Below are positions 7,508 through 16,400 of a stretch of 33,527 nt of DNA, one piece after another (position 1 is the first letter of the stretch; each line of letters begins with the position of its first letter). Source of the DNA: Bacteroidales bacterium UBA5197 (GTDB lineage: Bacteria; Bacteroidota; Bacteroidia; Bacteroidales; Lentimicrobiaceae); contig DHVX01000006.1 in assembly GCA_002412885.1 (NCBI GenBank), positions 1-33,527 of the forward strand, read 5' to 3'. A program made the position numbers and the translations under genes. The notes under the pieces were generated by a model that had not been told where the DNA came from, did not search any database, and saw only the letters and a list, made by a program, of their open reading frames with translations.

Positions 7508-7909
7508 ATGAGGGTAATTCTGGCCGATGATTCTGAATTGATTTTAGTTCGCTTGCAGCAGATGCTTGGCATCTTTCCTCAGGTAGAACTGCTCGGTTCG
7601 TATATAGATGGCATAGAGACCCTGGATGCCATGAGAAAGCAAAAGCCTGATCTTGCCATTATTGATATAAAAATGCCCTGGATGAGCGGACTTGATGTGC
7701 TGAAGGAAATCAGAAAAGAGGACAAATTCATGAAAATCATTCTTCTTTCATTTTACTCTTCCGATTATTATCGACAACTGGCATCTCAGCTTGGAGCTGA
7801 TTATTTTTTTTCAAAATCGGATGAATTTGAAAAATTAGAGATCAAGGTGGGAGAAATGGTCCTGGATGAAACGAATGAAAGAAATCATTTATCCGGCAGT
7901 CAACCTTAA
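7508..7909 (+). CDS. Receiver-only response regulator
   Basis: The 133-residue product is a single CheY-like receiver domain with no DNA-binding or enzymatic output domain. Acidic pair D7/D8 (LADDSEL), phospho-acceptor D53 (AIIDIKMPWMSG), the switch serine S81 (ILLSFYSS) and lysine K103 (FFSKSDE) are all present, so phosphorylation should work. The ~13 residues after the fold (DETNERNHLSGSQ) look disordered. It is cytosolic. It is the first gene of a tight operon: 39 bp to the DUF4347-like gene, then 41 bp to the 2528-residue adhesin, with no terminator between. It could relay a kinase signal that governs these surface proteins by protein-protein contact; the partner kinase is not in the window. 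Confidence 0.88.
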   Translation: MRVILADDSELILVRLQQMLGIFPQVELLGSYIDGIETLDAMRKQKPDLAIIDIKMPWMSGLDVLKEIRKEDKFMKIILLSFYSSDYYRQLASQLGADYFFSKSDEFEKLEIKVGEMVLDETNERNHLSGSQP

Positions 7910-7948
7910 TCAATCAAAACATCACTAATCACAAATAAACAAATCACT

Positions 7949-8392
7949 ATGAAAAAACAAATCTCATTGACTTTATTGATGATTTTGGGGGCGCTGTGCA
8001 TATATGCACAAAACCTTAAAATCGACTTTGCAGCAATCGACAACTCCTATCGGGTTGCTGAAGAGCTGAAGTCACAATTCAACGGACCAAATACACTTGT
8101 TGTTGAACAGAACGGTGTATTGGCAACTTCGCAGATTGCAGAAGCCTTAAATGGCAAGAAAATTAATGACCTGCATATTTTTGTATCAACCAAACCAGGA
8201 GCTCTCGGCTTTGGAAACATGACACTTAATGCCGAAACTCTTCAGGAACATTCTGCAGCTTTATCGAAGCTGGCATCTTACGTTGCCGGGAAAGTTGTAA
8301 TCCACAGCAACGATGTATTTTCTACAGAAAGGGGCTCAGACTTTAAAGCCAGCCTGGAGCAGATAACCGGATTAACCTTTGCAACGCAGTAA
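7949..8392 (+). CDS. Secreted stand-alone DUF4347-like protein lacking catalytic residues
   Basis: A 147-residue protein with a signal peptide (MKKQISLTLLMILGALCIYAQ). Residues 22-147 follow the DUF4347 pattern: QIAEALNGKKINDLHIFVSTKPGALGFG, a later LNAETLQEHSAAL, then KVVIHSNDVFSTERGSDFKASLEQITGL. In family members I remember, the two motifs read SHGSPG and YGCNVA, resembling the His/Cys dyad of clan-CD cysteine peptidases. Here His is Ser80, the following Gly is Thr81, and Cys is Asn121, so any such catalysis should be lost. DUF4347 is usually the N-terminal domain of very large surface adhesins; here it is a separate secreted protein 41 bp upstream of one. A chaperone, cap or binding partner of that adhesin is a reasonable inference. 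Confidence 0.75.
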   Translation: MKKQISLTLLMILGALCIYAQNLKIDFAAIDNSYRVAEELKSQFNGPNTLVVEQNGVLATSQIAEALNGKKINDLHIFVSTKPGALGFGNMTLNAETLQEHSAALSKLASYVAGKVVIHSNDVFSTERGSDFKASLEQITGLTFATQ

Positions 8393-8433
8393 GTCCTTGA
8401 TCATTTCAGCTAAAAATTTTAAAAAGAAAAAGC

Positions 8434-11400
8434 ATGAAAAACATTTACAACAGATCAATTGCCGGGAGCGCTGCAAGGGCTTTGGGCAAAATGATGTTTT
8501 TGTTCATGACGTTGATACTTTTCAATCAATTGTCATATGGACAAGCATCGCAGTTAAGCCCTATTGGATCAACACTGGCATCCATTACTAACACTGATGA
8601 CTGGTACGAGGAGGTTAGTTTAACCAGCACATTCAGCGGTGGAATTCAATTCGGGGCAACCGTTTACACTTCCATGTTTGTAGGATCAAACGGGTATGTA
8701 ACGTTTGGAGTAGGGAATAGTGGTTATAGTCCAACCGGTATTGCCGGTTACTCTGCTGGCCCTATCATTGCAGCCCAATATGATGATTTGCATCCGGGCA
8801 TTGCAGGTGATATTTATTACAGTCAGAACGGAAGTTATCTGGTGGTTACCTTTTTAGGGGTAGCACCTTATTGTACTCCCACTATGACTGGAAGCGGTGC
8901 AAATACTTTTCAGATAGTACTGCGTCAGGGAGCAGGTTATAATGGCACCAGCAACCGGAATTTCCATATTGAAGTCAGATATATTAACATGAATTGGGCT
9001 GGCTCATGCAATGTTTCTCCAAACTGGCCAACAGCAGGCTGGTCAACCGGTACTATGGTTTTTGGAGAAATGCCGTATTCAGGGACTTCCAACTTTCTCT
9101 TAAATCAAACTTCAACAAATGTTGGACAACCTGGCGTTTACAGTTGGGAAGTTTTGGGCGGCACCGTTCAATCAGCACCAACAGTTAATATCACAAACAG
9201 TGTAACTTCCATTACAGGCAACAGCGGTTTTTCAGGTGGAAATATTACGGCTGACGGAGGTCTTCCGGTAACCGAACGTGGTCTGGCTTACAGTACTTCG
9301 CAAAATCCAACCATAAGCAATTCAACTGTAACAAGTGGTACAGGTACTGGTTCATTTACAGCAACAATGACGGCACTTAACGCAGGAACCACGTATTACG
9401 TAAGAGCTTACGCAACCAATAGTATTGGAACCGGTTATGGACCTCAGGTAAGTTTCACAACAACATCCTGCGGCAATCCGACAAACGGAGGAAGTATCAC
9501 CGGCACCCAAACCGGCTGCGCACCTTTTACACCTGCTACAATCAGCAGCACAGCTGTACCAACCGGACACATAGGAACCCTGGAGTACAGATGGCAACGC
9601 TCAACCACAGGCAGTGGCTCAGGGTTTTCTGACATCAGCAGCAGCAACTCTGCTTCTTATAGCCCGGGGGCACTTTCACAAACCACATGGTTTAAACGAA
9701 TAGCCCGTGTAACCTGCGCCACCTGGACTGGTGCTGCAGAATCAAATGTAATTCAGGTAACAGTTGAACCAACTCCGGTTGCCGGAACTTTGACTAAAAC
9801 ACCAAACGTACTGAACGTCTGCGAAAACGATAATGTTTCCGCAACCTTTACTTCCGGATCTGGCGGCAACGGCATTGATGAACTTCAATACCGGACCAAC
9901 AACGGAGCATGGTCAGCATGGACAAACTATACTTCCGCTTCAAATATCTCTACCACCGGGTTAACGGGTGTTGAGATCCGCACACGCCGCACAGCATCAA
10001 TATGCTCTTCTACTGCTTATACAACTGTTAGCTGGAGTGTTGAAGCAACTCCGGTTGCCGGAACTTTGACCAAAACTCCAAACGTGCTGAATGTTTGCGA
10101 AAACGACATCGTTTCAGCTACATTCACATCCGGAGCTGGCGGCAATGGCATAGACCAACTCGAGGTCCGCACCAACAATGGAAGCTGGTCAGCATGGACA
10201 GCTTATACTTCAGGTACAAATATTTCAACTACAGGTTTATCGGGTGTTGAGATTCGCACCCGCCGTACAGCAAGTACATGTGCATCTACACCATATGTAA
10301 CTGCGAGCTGGAATGTTGAGGGCACTTCTATTGCAGGAACTTTGGCCAAAACTCCAAATGTGATGAATGTTTGCGAAAACGACAATGTTTCCGCTTCTTT
10401 AACGGCTGGTACAGGCGGAAATGGCACTGACGAACTTCAATACCGCACCAATAACGGAACATGGTCTGCATGGGCTGCTTATACTTCCGCTTCAAATATT
10501 TCAACAACCGGTTTATCAGGTGTTGAGATTCGCACCCGTCGAATGGGCACGCATTGCATAACTTCAGGTTATTCAACTGTAAGTTGGAGTATAGAACCTA
10601 CTCCTGTTGCCGGTTCACTTATCAAAAACCCAAATGAAAACACCGTTTGTGAGGGGGAACTCGTTTCAGCTTTATTTACTTCAGGCTCAAATGGCAATGG
10701 ACTGGATGAACTTGAATACAGAACAAGAACCGGCGCCACCTGGTCGATCTGGGTTTCTTATACTTCAGGTAATCAGATTGCTACCAATGGCAGATCCGGT
10801 GTTGAGATTCGCACACGTCGTCTCGCCTCAACCTGCAGCCCTTCAGCATATGTTACTGTAAACTGGATTGTTGAAGCACACGCTGTTGCAGGATCAGTTC
10901 TGAAAACTCCCGACAATTATAATGTATGTGAAGGCGATTTGGTTTCGGCTTTACTAATGCCAGGAACTGGCGGCAATGGAAGCGATAATCTGGACTTCAG
11001 AACCAATAACGGAAGTTCATGGACAGCATGGAGCGCTTATACACAAGGAACCAATATTTCAACTTCAGGCATTCATGGCGTTGAAATGCGCACCCGTCGC
11101 AATGCAACTTATTGCGACCACTCTACTTATTCATATGCAAGCTGGCTTGTAGAACAAACGCCGGTCAACGGCATTCTGGTAAAAAATCCGGATGCAATGG
11201 GTACATGTATTACAGACTTTGTTTCTGCAATACTTATCCCGGGTGAAGGCGGAAACGGTATAGACGAACTGCAATACCGCAGCAGCGTTGGTTCCAGCTG
11301 GTCAATATGGATGCCATACACTTCAGGCACCAGCATTGCTGCTACCGGAAGAACAGGCATTGAAATCCGTACCCGCCGTGCAGCTACATACTGCGCCACA

Positions 11401-14400
11401 CCAACTTACTCTACCATTAGCTGGAGCGTAGAAGTTACTCCAATAGCAGGGTCTATCACAAAATCTCCCGAAGTGATGAACGTTTGCGAAAACGACATCG
11501 TTTCTGCAACACTTACATCAGGAGCTGGTGGCAACGGCATCGATGAACTCGAATTCCGCACCAACAATGGAACATGGTCAGCATGGGCGGCTTACACTTC
11601 AGGTGCTAATATTTCAACCGCTGATTTATCGGGCGTTGAGATTCGTACCCGCCGCACTTCATCTTATTGCGAAAGCACAGCCTACTTAACTGTCAGCTGG
11701 ACTGTTGAAGCAACACCAATTGCTGGTTTGCTCACAAAAACTCCAAATGTGATGAATGTTTGCGAAAACGACATCGTTTCTTCAATACTTACTTCCGGCA
11801 ACGGTGGCAACGGCATCGATGAACTCGAATACCGCACCAACAATGGAACATGGTCAGCATGGGCTGGTTATACTTCAGGTACAAATATTTCAACCGCTGA
11901 CTTATCAGGTGTTGAAATCCGTACCCGTCGCACTGCAACTTATTGCGAAAATTCAGCTTACGTTACTGTTGGCTGGAGCGTTGAAGCTACACCAATCGCT
12001 GGTTTGCTCACAAAAACTCCAAATGTGATGAACGTTTGTGAAAACGACATCGTTTCAGCTATTTTTACCGCCGGTAATGGTGGCAATGGCATCGATGAAC
12101 TCGAATTCCGCACCAACAACGGAGGCTGGTCAACCTGGGCTGCTTATGTATCTGGAACCGACATTTCAACCGCTGATTTATCAGGTGTTGAGATTCGTAC
12201 CCGTCGCACTGCAACATATTGCGTAAATTCAGCTTATACAACCATCAGCTGGAGCGTTGAAGCAACACCAATCGCTGGCTTGCTCACAAAAACTCCAAAT
12301 GTGATGAATGTTTGCGAAAACGACATGGTTTCTGCAATACTTACTTCCGGCAACGGTGGCAACGGCATCGATGAACTCGAATACCGCACCAATAATGGAA
12401 CATGGTCAGCATGGGCGGCTTACACTTCAGGTACAAATATTTCAACCGCTGACTTATCAGGTGTTGAAATCCGCACCCGTCGCACTGCAACTTATTGCGA
12501 AAATTCAGCTTACGTTACTGTTGGCTGGACTGTTGAAGCTACACCAATCGCTGGTTTGCTCACAAAAACTCCAAATGTGATGAATGTTTGCGAAAACGAC
12601 ATGGTTTCTGCAATACTTACATCCGGCAACGGTGGCAATGGCATCGATGAACTCGAATTCCGCACCAACAACGGAGGCTGGTCAACCTGGGCTGCTTATG
12701 TATCTGGAACCGACATTTCAACCGCTGATTTATCAGGCGTTGAGATTCGTACCCGTCGCACTGCTACTTATTGTGAAAGCACAGCTTACGTTTCTGTCAG
12801 CTGGAGCGTAGAAGCAACCCCAATCGCTGGTTCACTTGCCAAAACTCCAAACGTGATGAATGTTTGCGAAAACGACATGGTTTCTGCAATACTTACTTCC
12901 GGCAACGGTGGCAACGGCATCGATGAACTCGAATTCCGCACCAACAATGGAGCATGGTCAGCATGGGCTGCTTATTCTTCTGGTACAAATATTTCAACCG
13001 CTGATTTATCAGGTGTTGAGATTCGTACCCGTCGCACTGCAACTTATTGCGAAAATTCAGCTTACACAACCGTCAGCTGGACTGTAGAAGCTACACCAAT
13101 TGCTGGTTCACTTGCCAAAACTCCAAATGTGATTAACGTTTGTGAAAACGACCTCGTTTCTGCAATACTGACCTCAGGCAATGGTGGCAATGGCATCGAT
13201 GAACTTGAATTCCGTACCAACAATGGAGCATGGTCAGCCTGGGCTGCTTATACTTCGGGCGCAAATATTTCAACCGCTGATTTATCAGGTGTTGAGATTC
13301 GTACCCGTCGCACTGCTACTTATTGTGAAAGCACAGCTTACGTTTCTGTCAGCTGGAGCGTAGAAGCAACACCAATCGCTGGTTTGCTCACAAAAACTCC
13401 AAACGTGATGAATGTTTGCGAAAACGACATGGTTTCTGCAATACTTACTTCCGGCAACGGTGGCAACGGCATCGATGAACTTGAATTCCGTACCAATAAC
13501 GGAGTATGGTCAGCATGGGCGGCTTATACTTCGGGCGCAAATATTTCAACCACTGATCTATCAGGTGTTGAGATTCGTACCCGCCGCACAGCAACCTTCT
13601 GTTCAGCTTCAGCTTACACAACTGTTGGCTGGACTGTAGAAGCTACACCGATTGCCGGAACACTTGCCAAAACTCCAAATGTGATTAACGTTTGTGAAAA
13701 CGACCTCGTTTCTGCAATACTGACCTCAGGCAATGGTGGCAATGGCATCGATGAACTTGAATTCCGCACCAATAACGGAGCATGGTCAGCATGGGCTGCT
13801 TATACTTCGGGCGCAAATATTTCAACCGCTGATTTATCAGGTGTTGAGATTCGTACCCGCCGAACTGCATCAACTTGCTCATCATCAGCTTATACAACAG
13901 TCAGTTGGAGTGTTGAAGCAACCCCAATCGCTGGTTCACTTGCCAAAACTCCAAACGTGATGAATGTTTGCGAAAACGACCTCGTTTCTGCAATACTGAC
14001 TTCAGGCAATGGTGGCAACGGCATCGATGAGCTCGAATTCCGCACCAACGATGGAACATGGTCAGCATGGGCTGCATATATTTCAGGTTCTAATATTTCA
14101 ACCACTGATCTATCAGGTGTTGAGATTCGTACCCGCCGCACAGCAACCTTCTGTTCAGCTTCAGCTTACACAACTGTTGGCTGGACTGTAGAAGCTACAC
14201 CGATTGCCGGAACACTTGCCAAAACTCCAAACGTGATGAATGTTTGCGAAAACGACATCGTTTCAGCAATACTGACTTCAGGTGATGGTGGCAATGGTAT
14301 CGATGAACTCGAATTCCGCACCAACAATGGAACATGGTCAGCATGGGCTGCTTATACTTCAGGTACAAACATTTCAACCGCTGATTTATCAGGTGTTGAG

Positions 14401-16020
14401 ATTCGTACCCGCCGCACTGCTACTTATTGTGAAAGCACAGCTTACGTTTCTGTCAGCTGGAGCGTAGAAGCAACACCAATCGCTGGCTTGCTCACAAAAA
14501 CTCCTGATGTTCTGAACGTTTGCGAAAACGACATGGTTTCTGCAATTCTTACCTCAGGCAACGGTGGCAACGGCATCGATGAACTTGAATTCCGCACCAA
14601 CAACGGAGCATGGTCAGCATGGGCTGCTTATACTTCAGGTACAAATATTTCAACTGCTGATTTTTCAGGTGTTGAGATTCGTACCCGTCGCACGGCTTCT
14701 TATTGCGAAAATTCAGCTTACACTTCGGTCAGCTGGAGCGTTGAAGCCACACCAATCGCTGGAATGCTTGTAAAAACGCCTGATGTTGACGGTGTATGTA
14801 TAGGAGAGCTTGTTTCTGCAACATTAATTGCAGGTACAGGAGGAAATGGTATGGACTTCCTGGAATACAGAACACATGATGGTTCAGCATGGACTAATTG
14901 GAGTGCTTACATTTCAGGAACTTCCATCAATACAACTACCTTCACTTCTGTGCAAATCCGCACCTGGCGTACTGCCACCTATTGCGAAAATTCAGCATTT
15001 AATGTTGTAAGCTGGGATGTCAATCCATATACTGTTGGAGGAGTTGTTGAAGGCCCCGAAGGCGTTTGCTACGGCATAAACAGTACCATACTGCTTGCAA
15101 CCGGATACACCGGAAGCATTGTAATGTGGCAGACTTCAACCGATTATTGGGCAACAATAACCAACATTCAGCACACAGAACCTACCCTTCTGGTTGAAAA
15201 CCTGACTGTTATAACCCAATTCCGAACAGTGATACAGAGCGGAAGCTGTGGCCAACTTTATTCAGTCGCAGCTGAAATCGGTGTTGATCCTATTCCTGCT
15301 CCGTTTATCGCTGGCGCCGGATCTGTTTGTGATTTAAATGAAATCTACGAATATGCTACAGAACCCGACATGGTTGACTATCAGTGGAGCGTTTCTTCAG
15401 GCCAGATTATTTCAGGACAGGGAAGTAATCTCGTAACAGTGCAATGGAGCGGAACTGGCAATCAGTCAATTTCGGTTGATTATCAGACTGTTTTCGGATG
15501 TACAATGCCTGAGCCTTTCTCAATTGCTGTTGAACTACTTACCCCTGAAACTCCGGTAATCACCATCGAAGGTTTCTTACTCACCAGCAGCGCAACCGAA
15601 GGAAACCAATGGTACCTGAACGGAACTATTATTGAAGGAGCAACTTCACAGACTTACGAAGTAACCGAAAACGGAGACTACACCTGCGTTGTTAAACTCA
15701 ACGATTGTTCTTCAGAAGTTTCCAACACCATTTCAGTTCTGAACGTTGGCGCAGATCCATCACTTTCATTCAGCATGGATGTGTATCCTGTTCCTAACCA
15801 AGGAATGTTTACTGTAAAACTATTGTCACCCGGAAGCTCAAACTACACACTTACCATTTACAATGCCCTTGGCAGTGTAGTTTACAACAAAGAGTCAATA
15901 GTTGTTCATTCAGGTTTCTCACAAATGATCGACCTTACCAATTCATCAATAGGAATTTACACGGTTGTAATGCAAAATGAAACTAACAGATTCATCCGCA
16001 AAATTGTGATAACCAAGTAA
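8434..16020 (+). CDS. Giant repetitive T9SS-sorted surface protein (19 tandem 92-residue repeats)
   Basis: 2528 residues. Signal peptide 1-37 (ends SYGQ). Residues ~38-240 look like a nidogen-type beta domain (VGSNGYVTFG ... IIAAQYDDL). ~247-344 is an FN3-like domain of Bacteroidota type (TYYVRAYATNSIGTGYGPQV). 345-446 is an Ig-like unit (YSPGALSQTTWFKR). 447-2198 are 19 tandem repeats, each with two conserved cysteines (positions 17 and 78), the motifs VCEND-VSA, GGNGIDELE-RTNNG-WSAW and GVEIRTRRTA. Then come a non-repeat Cys-containing unit, a PKD-like domain (YQWSVSSGQII), an Ig-like unit, and the type-A T9SS sorting domain (~2447-2528: VYPVPNQGMFTVKL ... GIYTVVMQ ... KIVITK). It should be a long, surface-anchored stalk or adhesin; ligand unknown. 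Third gene of the receiver/DUF4347 operon. Confidence 0.92.
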   Translation: MKNIYNRSIAGSAARALGKMMFLFMTLILFNQLSYGQASQLSPIGSTLASITNTDDWYEEVSLTSTFSGGIQFGATVYTSMFVGSNGYVTFGVGNSGYSPTGIAGYSAGPIIAAQYDDLHPGIAGDIYYSQNGSYLVVTFLGVAPYCTPTMTGSGANTFQIVLRQGAGYNGTSNRNFHIEVRYINMNWAGSCNVSPNWPTAGWSTGTMVFGEMPYSGTSNFLLNQTSTNVGQPGVYSWEVLGGTVQSAPTVNITNSVTSITGNSGFSGGNITADGGLPVTERGLAYSTSQNPTISNSTVTSGTGTGSFTATMTALNAGTTYYVRAYATNSIGTGYGPQVSFTTTSCGNPTNGGSITGTQTGCAPFTPATISSTAVPTGHIGTLEYRWQRSTTGSGSGFSDISSSNSASYSPGALSQTTWFKRIARVTCATWTGAAESNVIQVTVEPTPVAGTLTKTPNVLNVCENDNVSATFTSGSGGNGIDELQYRTNNGAWSAWTNYTSASNISTTGLTGVEIRTRRTASICSSTAYTTVSWSVEATPVAGTLTKTPNVLNVCENDIVSATFTSGAGGNGIDQLEVRTNNGSWSAWTAYTSGTNISTTGLSGVEIRTRRTASTCASTPYVTASWNVEGTSIAGTLAKTPNVMNVCENDNVSASLTAGTGGNGTDELQYRTNNGTWSAWAAYTSASNISTTGLSGVEIRTRRMGTHCITSGYSTVSWSIEPTPVAGSLIKNPNENTVCEGELVSALFTSGSNGNGLDELEYRTRTGATWSIWVSYTSGNQIATNGRSGVEIRTRRLASTCSPSAYVTVNWIVEAHAVAGSVLKTPDNYNVCEGDLVSALLMPGTGGNGSDNLDFRTNNGSSWTAWSAYTQGTNISTSGIHGVEMRTRRNATYCDHSTYSYASWLVEQTPVNGILVKNPDAMGTCITDFVSAILIPGEGGNGIDELQYRSSVGSSWSIWMPYTSGTSIAATGRTGIEIRTRRAATYCATPTYSTISWSVEVTPIAGSITKSPEVMNVCENDIVSATLTSGAGGNGIDELEFRTNNGTWSAWAAYTSGANISTADLSGVEIRTRRTSSYCESTAYLTVSWTVEATPIAGLLTKTPNVMNVCENDIVSSILTSGNGGNGIDELEYRTNNGTWSAWAGYTSGTNISTADLSGVEIRTRRTATYCENSAYVTVGWSVEATPIAGLLTKTPNVMNVCENDIVSAIFTAGNGGNGIDELEFRTNNGGWSTWAAYVSGTDISTADLSGVEIRTRRTATYCVNSAYTTISWSVEATPIAGLLTKTPNVMNVCENDMVSAILTSGNGGNGIDELEYRTNNGTWSAWAAYTSGTNISTADLSGVEIRTRRTATYCENSAYVTVGWTVEATPIAGLLTKTPNVMNVCENDMVSAILTSGNGGNGIDELEFRTNNGGWSTWAAYVSGTDISTADLSGVEIRTRRTATYCESTAYVSVSWSVEATPIAGSLAKTPNVMNVCENDMVSAILTSGNGGNGIDELEFRTNNGAWSAWAAYSSGTNISTADLSGVEIRTRRTATYCENSAYTTVSWTVEATPIAGSLAKTPNVINVCENDLVSAILTSGNGGNGIDELEFRTNNGAWSAWAAYTSGANISTADLSGVEIRTRRTATYCESTAYVSVSWSVEATPIAGLLTKTPNVMNVCENDMVSAILTSGNGGNGIDELEFRTNNGVWSAWAAYTSGANISTTDLSGVEIRTRRTATFCSASAYTTVGWTVEATPIAGTLAKTPNVINVCENDLVSAILTSGNGGNGIDELEFRTNNGAWSAWAAYTSGANISTADLSGVEIRTRRTASTCSSSAYTTVSWSVEATPIAGSLAKTPNVMNVCENDLVSAILTSGNGGNGIDELEFRTNDGTWSAWAAYISGSNISTTDLSGVEIRTRRTATFCSASAYTTVGWTVEATPIAGTLAKTPNVMNVCENDIVSAILTSGDGGNGIDELEFRTNNGTWSAWAAYTSGTNISTADLSGVEIRTRRTATYCESTAYVSVSWSVEATPIAGLLTKTPDVLNVCENDMVSAILTSGNGGNGIDELEFRTNNGAWSAWAAYTSGTNISTADFSGVEIRTRRTASYCENSAYTSVSWSVEATPIAGMLVKTPDVDGVCIGELVSATLIAGTGGNGMDFLEYRTHDGSAWTNWSAYISGTSINTTTFTSVQIRTWRTATYCENSAFNVVSWDVNPYTVGGVVEGPEGVCYGINSTILLATGYTGSIVMWQTSTDYWATITNIQHTEPTLLVENLTVITQFRTVIQSGSCGQLYSVAAEIGVDPIPAPFIAGAGSVCDLNEIYEYATEPDMVDYQWSVSSGQIISGQGSNLVTVQWSGTGNQSISVDYQTVFGCTMPEPFSIAVELLTPETPVITIEGFLLTSSATEGNQWYLNGTIIEGATSQTYEVTENGDYTCVVKLNDCSSEVSNTISVLNVGADPSLSFSMDVYPVPNQGMFTVKLLSPGSSNYTLTIYNALGSVVYNKESIVVHSGFSQMIDLTNSSIGIYTVVMQNETNRFIRKIVITK
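9772..15027 (+). repeat. 19 tandem in-frame repeats of 276 bp (four are 279 bp)
   Basis: Repeat starts: 9772, 10048, 10324, 10600, 10879, 11158, 11437, 11713, 11989, 12265, 12541, 12817, 13093, 13369, 13645, 13921, 14197, 14473, 14749. Units 4, 5, 6 and 19 have one extra codon next to the WSxW motif. Units 1-6 and 19 are diverged, while units 7-18 are nearly identical in protein and DNA. Neighbouring copies are less alike than copies two apart (8 like 10, 9 like 11; 13 like 15, 14 like 16), which shows that 552-bp blocks were duplicated. Copy number may differ between strains or be wrong in a short-read assembly. Confidence 0.95.
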
Positions 16021-16040
16021 CAGGATTTATCCTGAAGATT

Positions 16041-16086
16041 AAAAGCAGACAGGGGCATGAGAAATTGTGTCCCTGTTTGCTTTTTA
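16041..16086 (+). terminator. Rho-independent terminator after the repeat adhesin
   Basis: AAAAGCA (16041-16047) pairs with TGCTTTT (16078-16084), a G-T wobble follows, then ACAGGG (16049-16054) pairs with CCCTGT (16071-16076), closing a 16-nt loop. The 3' arm ends in five T residues. It lies 20 bp after the stop of the 2528-residue gene. Confidence 0.8.
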
Positions 16087-16400
16087 ATTAATTCCGCATA
16101 GTTTCATATCGAAAACTCAAGGAATATAAATTGCTCTAAATTCAGATTCTTTTATATTCTTTTGAAAACCAATAATAATCACAATAAAAGCTCATGCAAT
16201 TTAATCTTTAACGAATTAATACCAGCTATTAAAAGGTAGTGAAACTTTCCAGGCATAATTCAAAGTAATGAAAATGGCTGATTCGAGAAAAATGCCATCG
16301 GGTTTTTATAAAGTGACTTTTGCAAAACTCCTGACTGAGTTTTTAGACAAGCTCAGGCAATAAAGCCGTTAATCATTATATTTGCTGAAAACAGCAGATT
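16087..16400 (+). other. AT-rich intergenic region upstream of the GH57-like gene
   Basis: 314 bp without a gene. It holds TATATTTG (16377-16384), a perfect TAnnTTTG -7 element 16 bp before the ATG at 16401, but no -33 element at normal spacing. A weak hairpin CTGAG/CTCAG lies at about 16334-16357. I see no tRNA, riboswitch or repeat. Confidence 0.45.

Noticed and set aside
13685..14377. Minus-strand open frames inside the repeat array
   Set aside because: Shadows of the 2528-residue gene, without signal peptide or recognisable domain.
11756..14773. Recurrent open frames in the other plus frames (60-90 codons), spaced by multiples of 276 bp
   Set aside because: They are shadows of the tandem repeat array; the same stop-free frame recurs because the DNA is repeated.
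9772..15027. CRISPR-like or satellite array
   Set aside because: The period is 276 bp, in frame and with no spacers; it is a protein-coding domain array.
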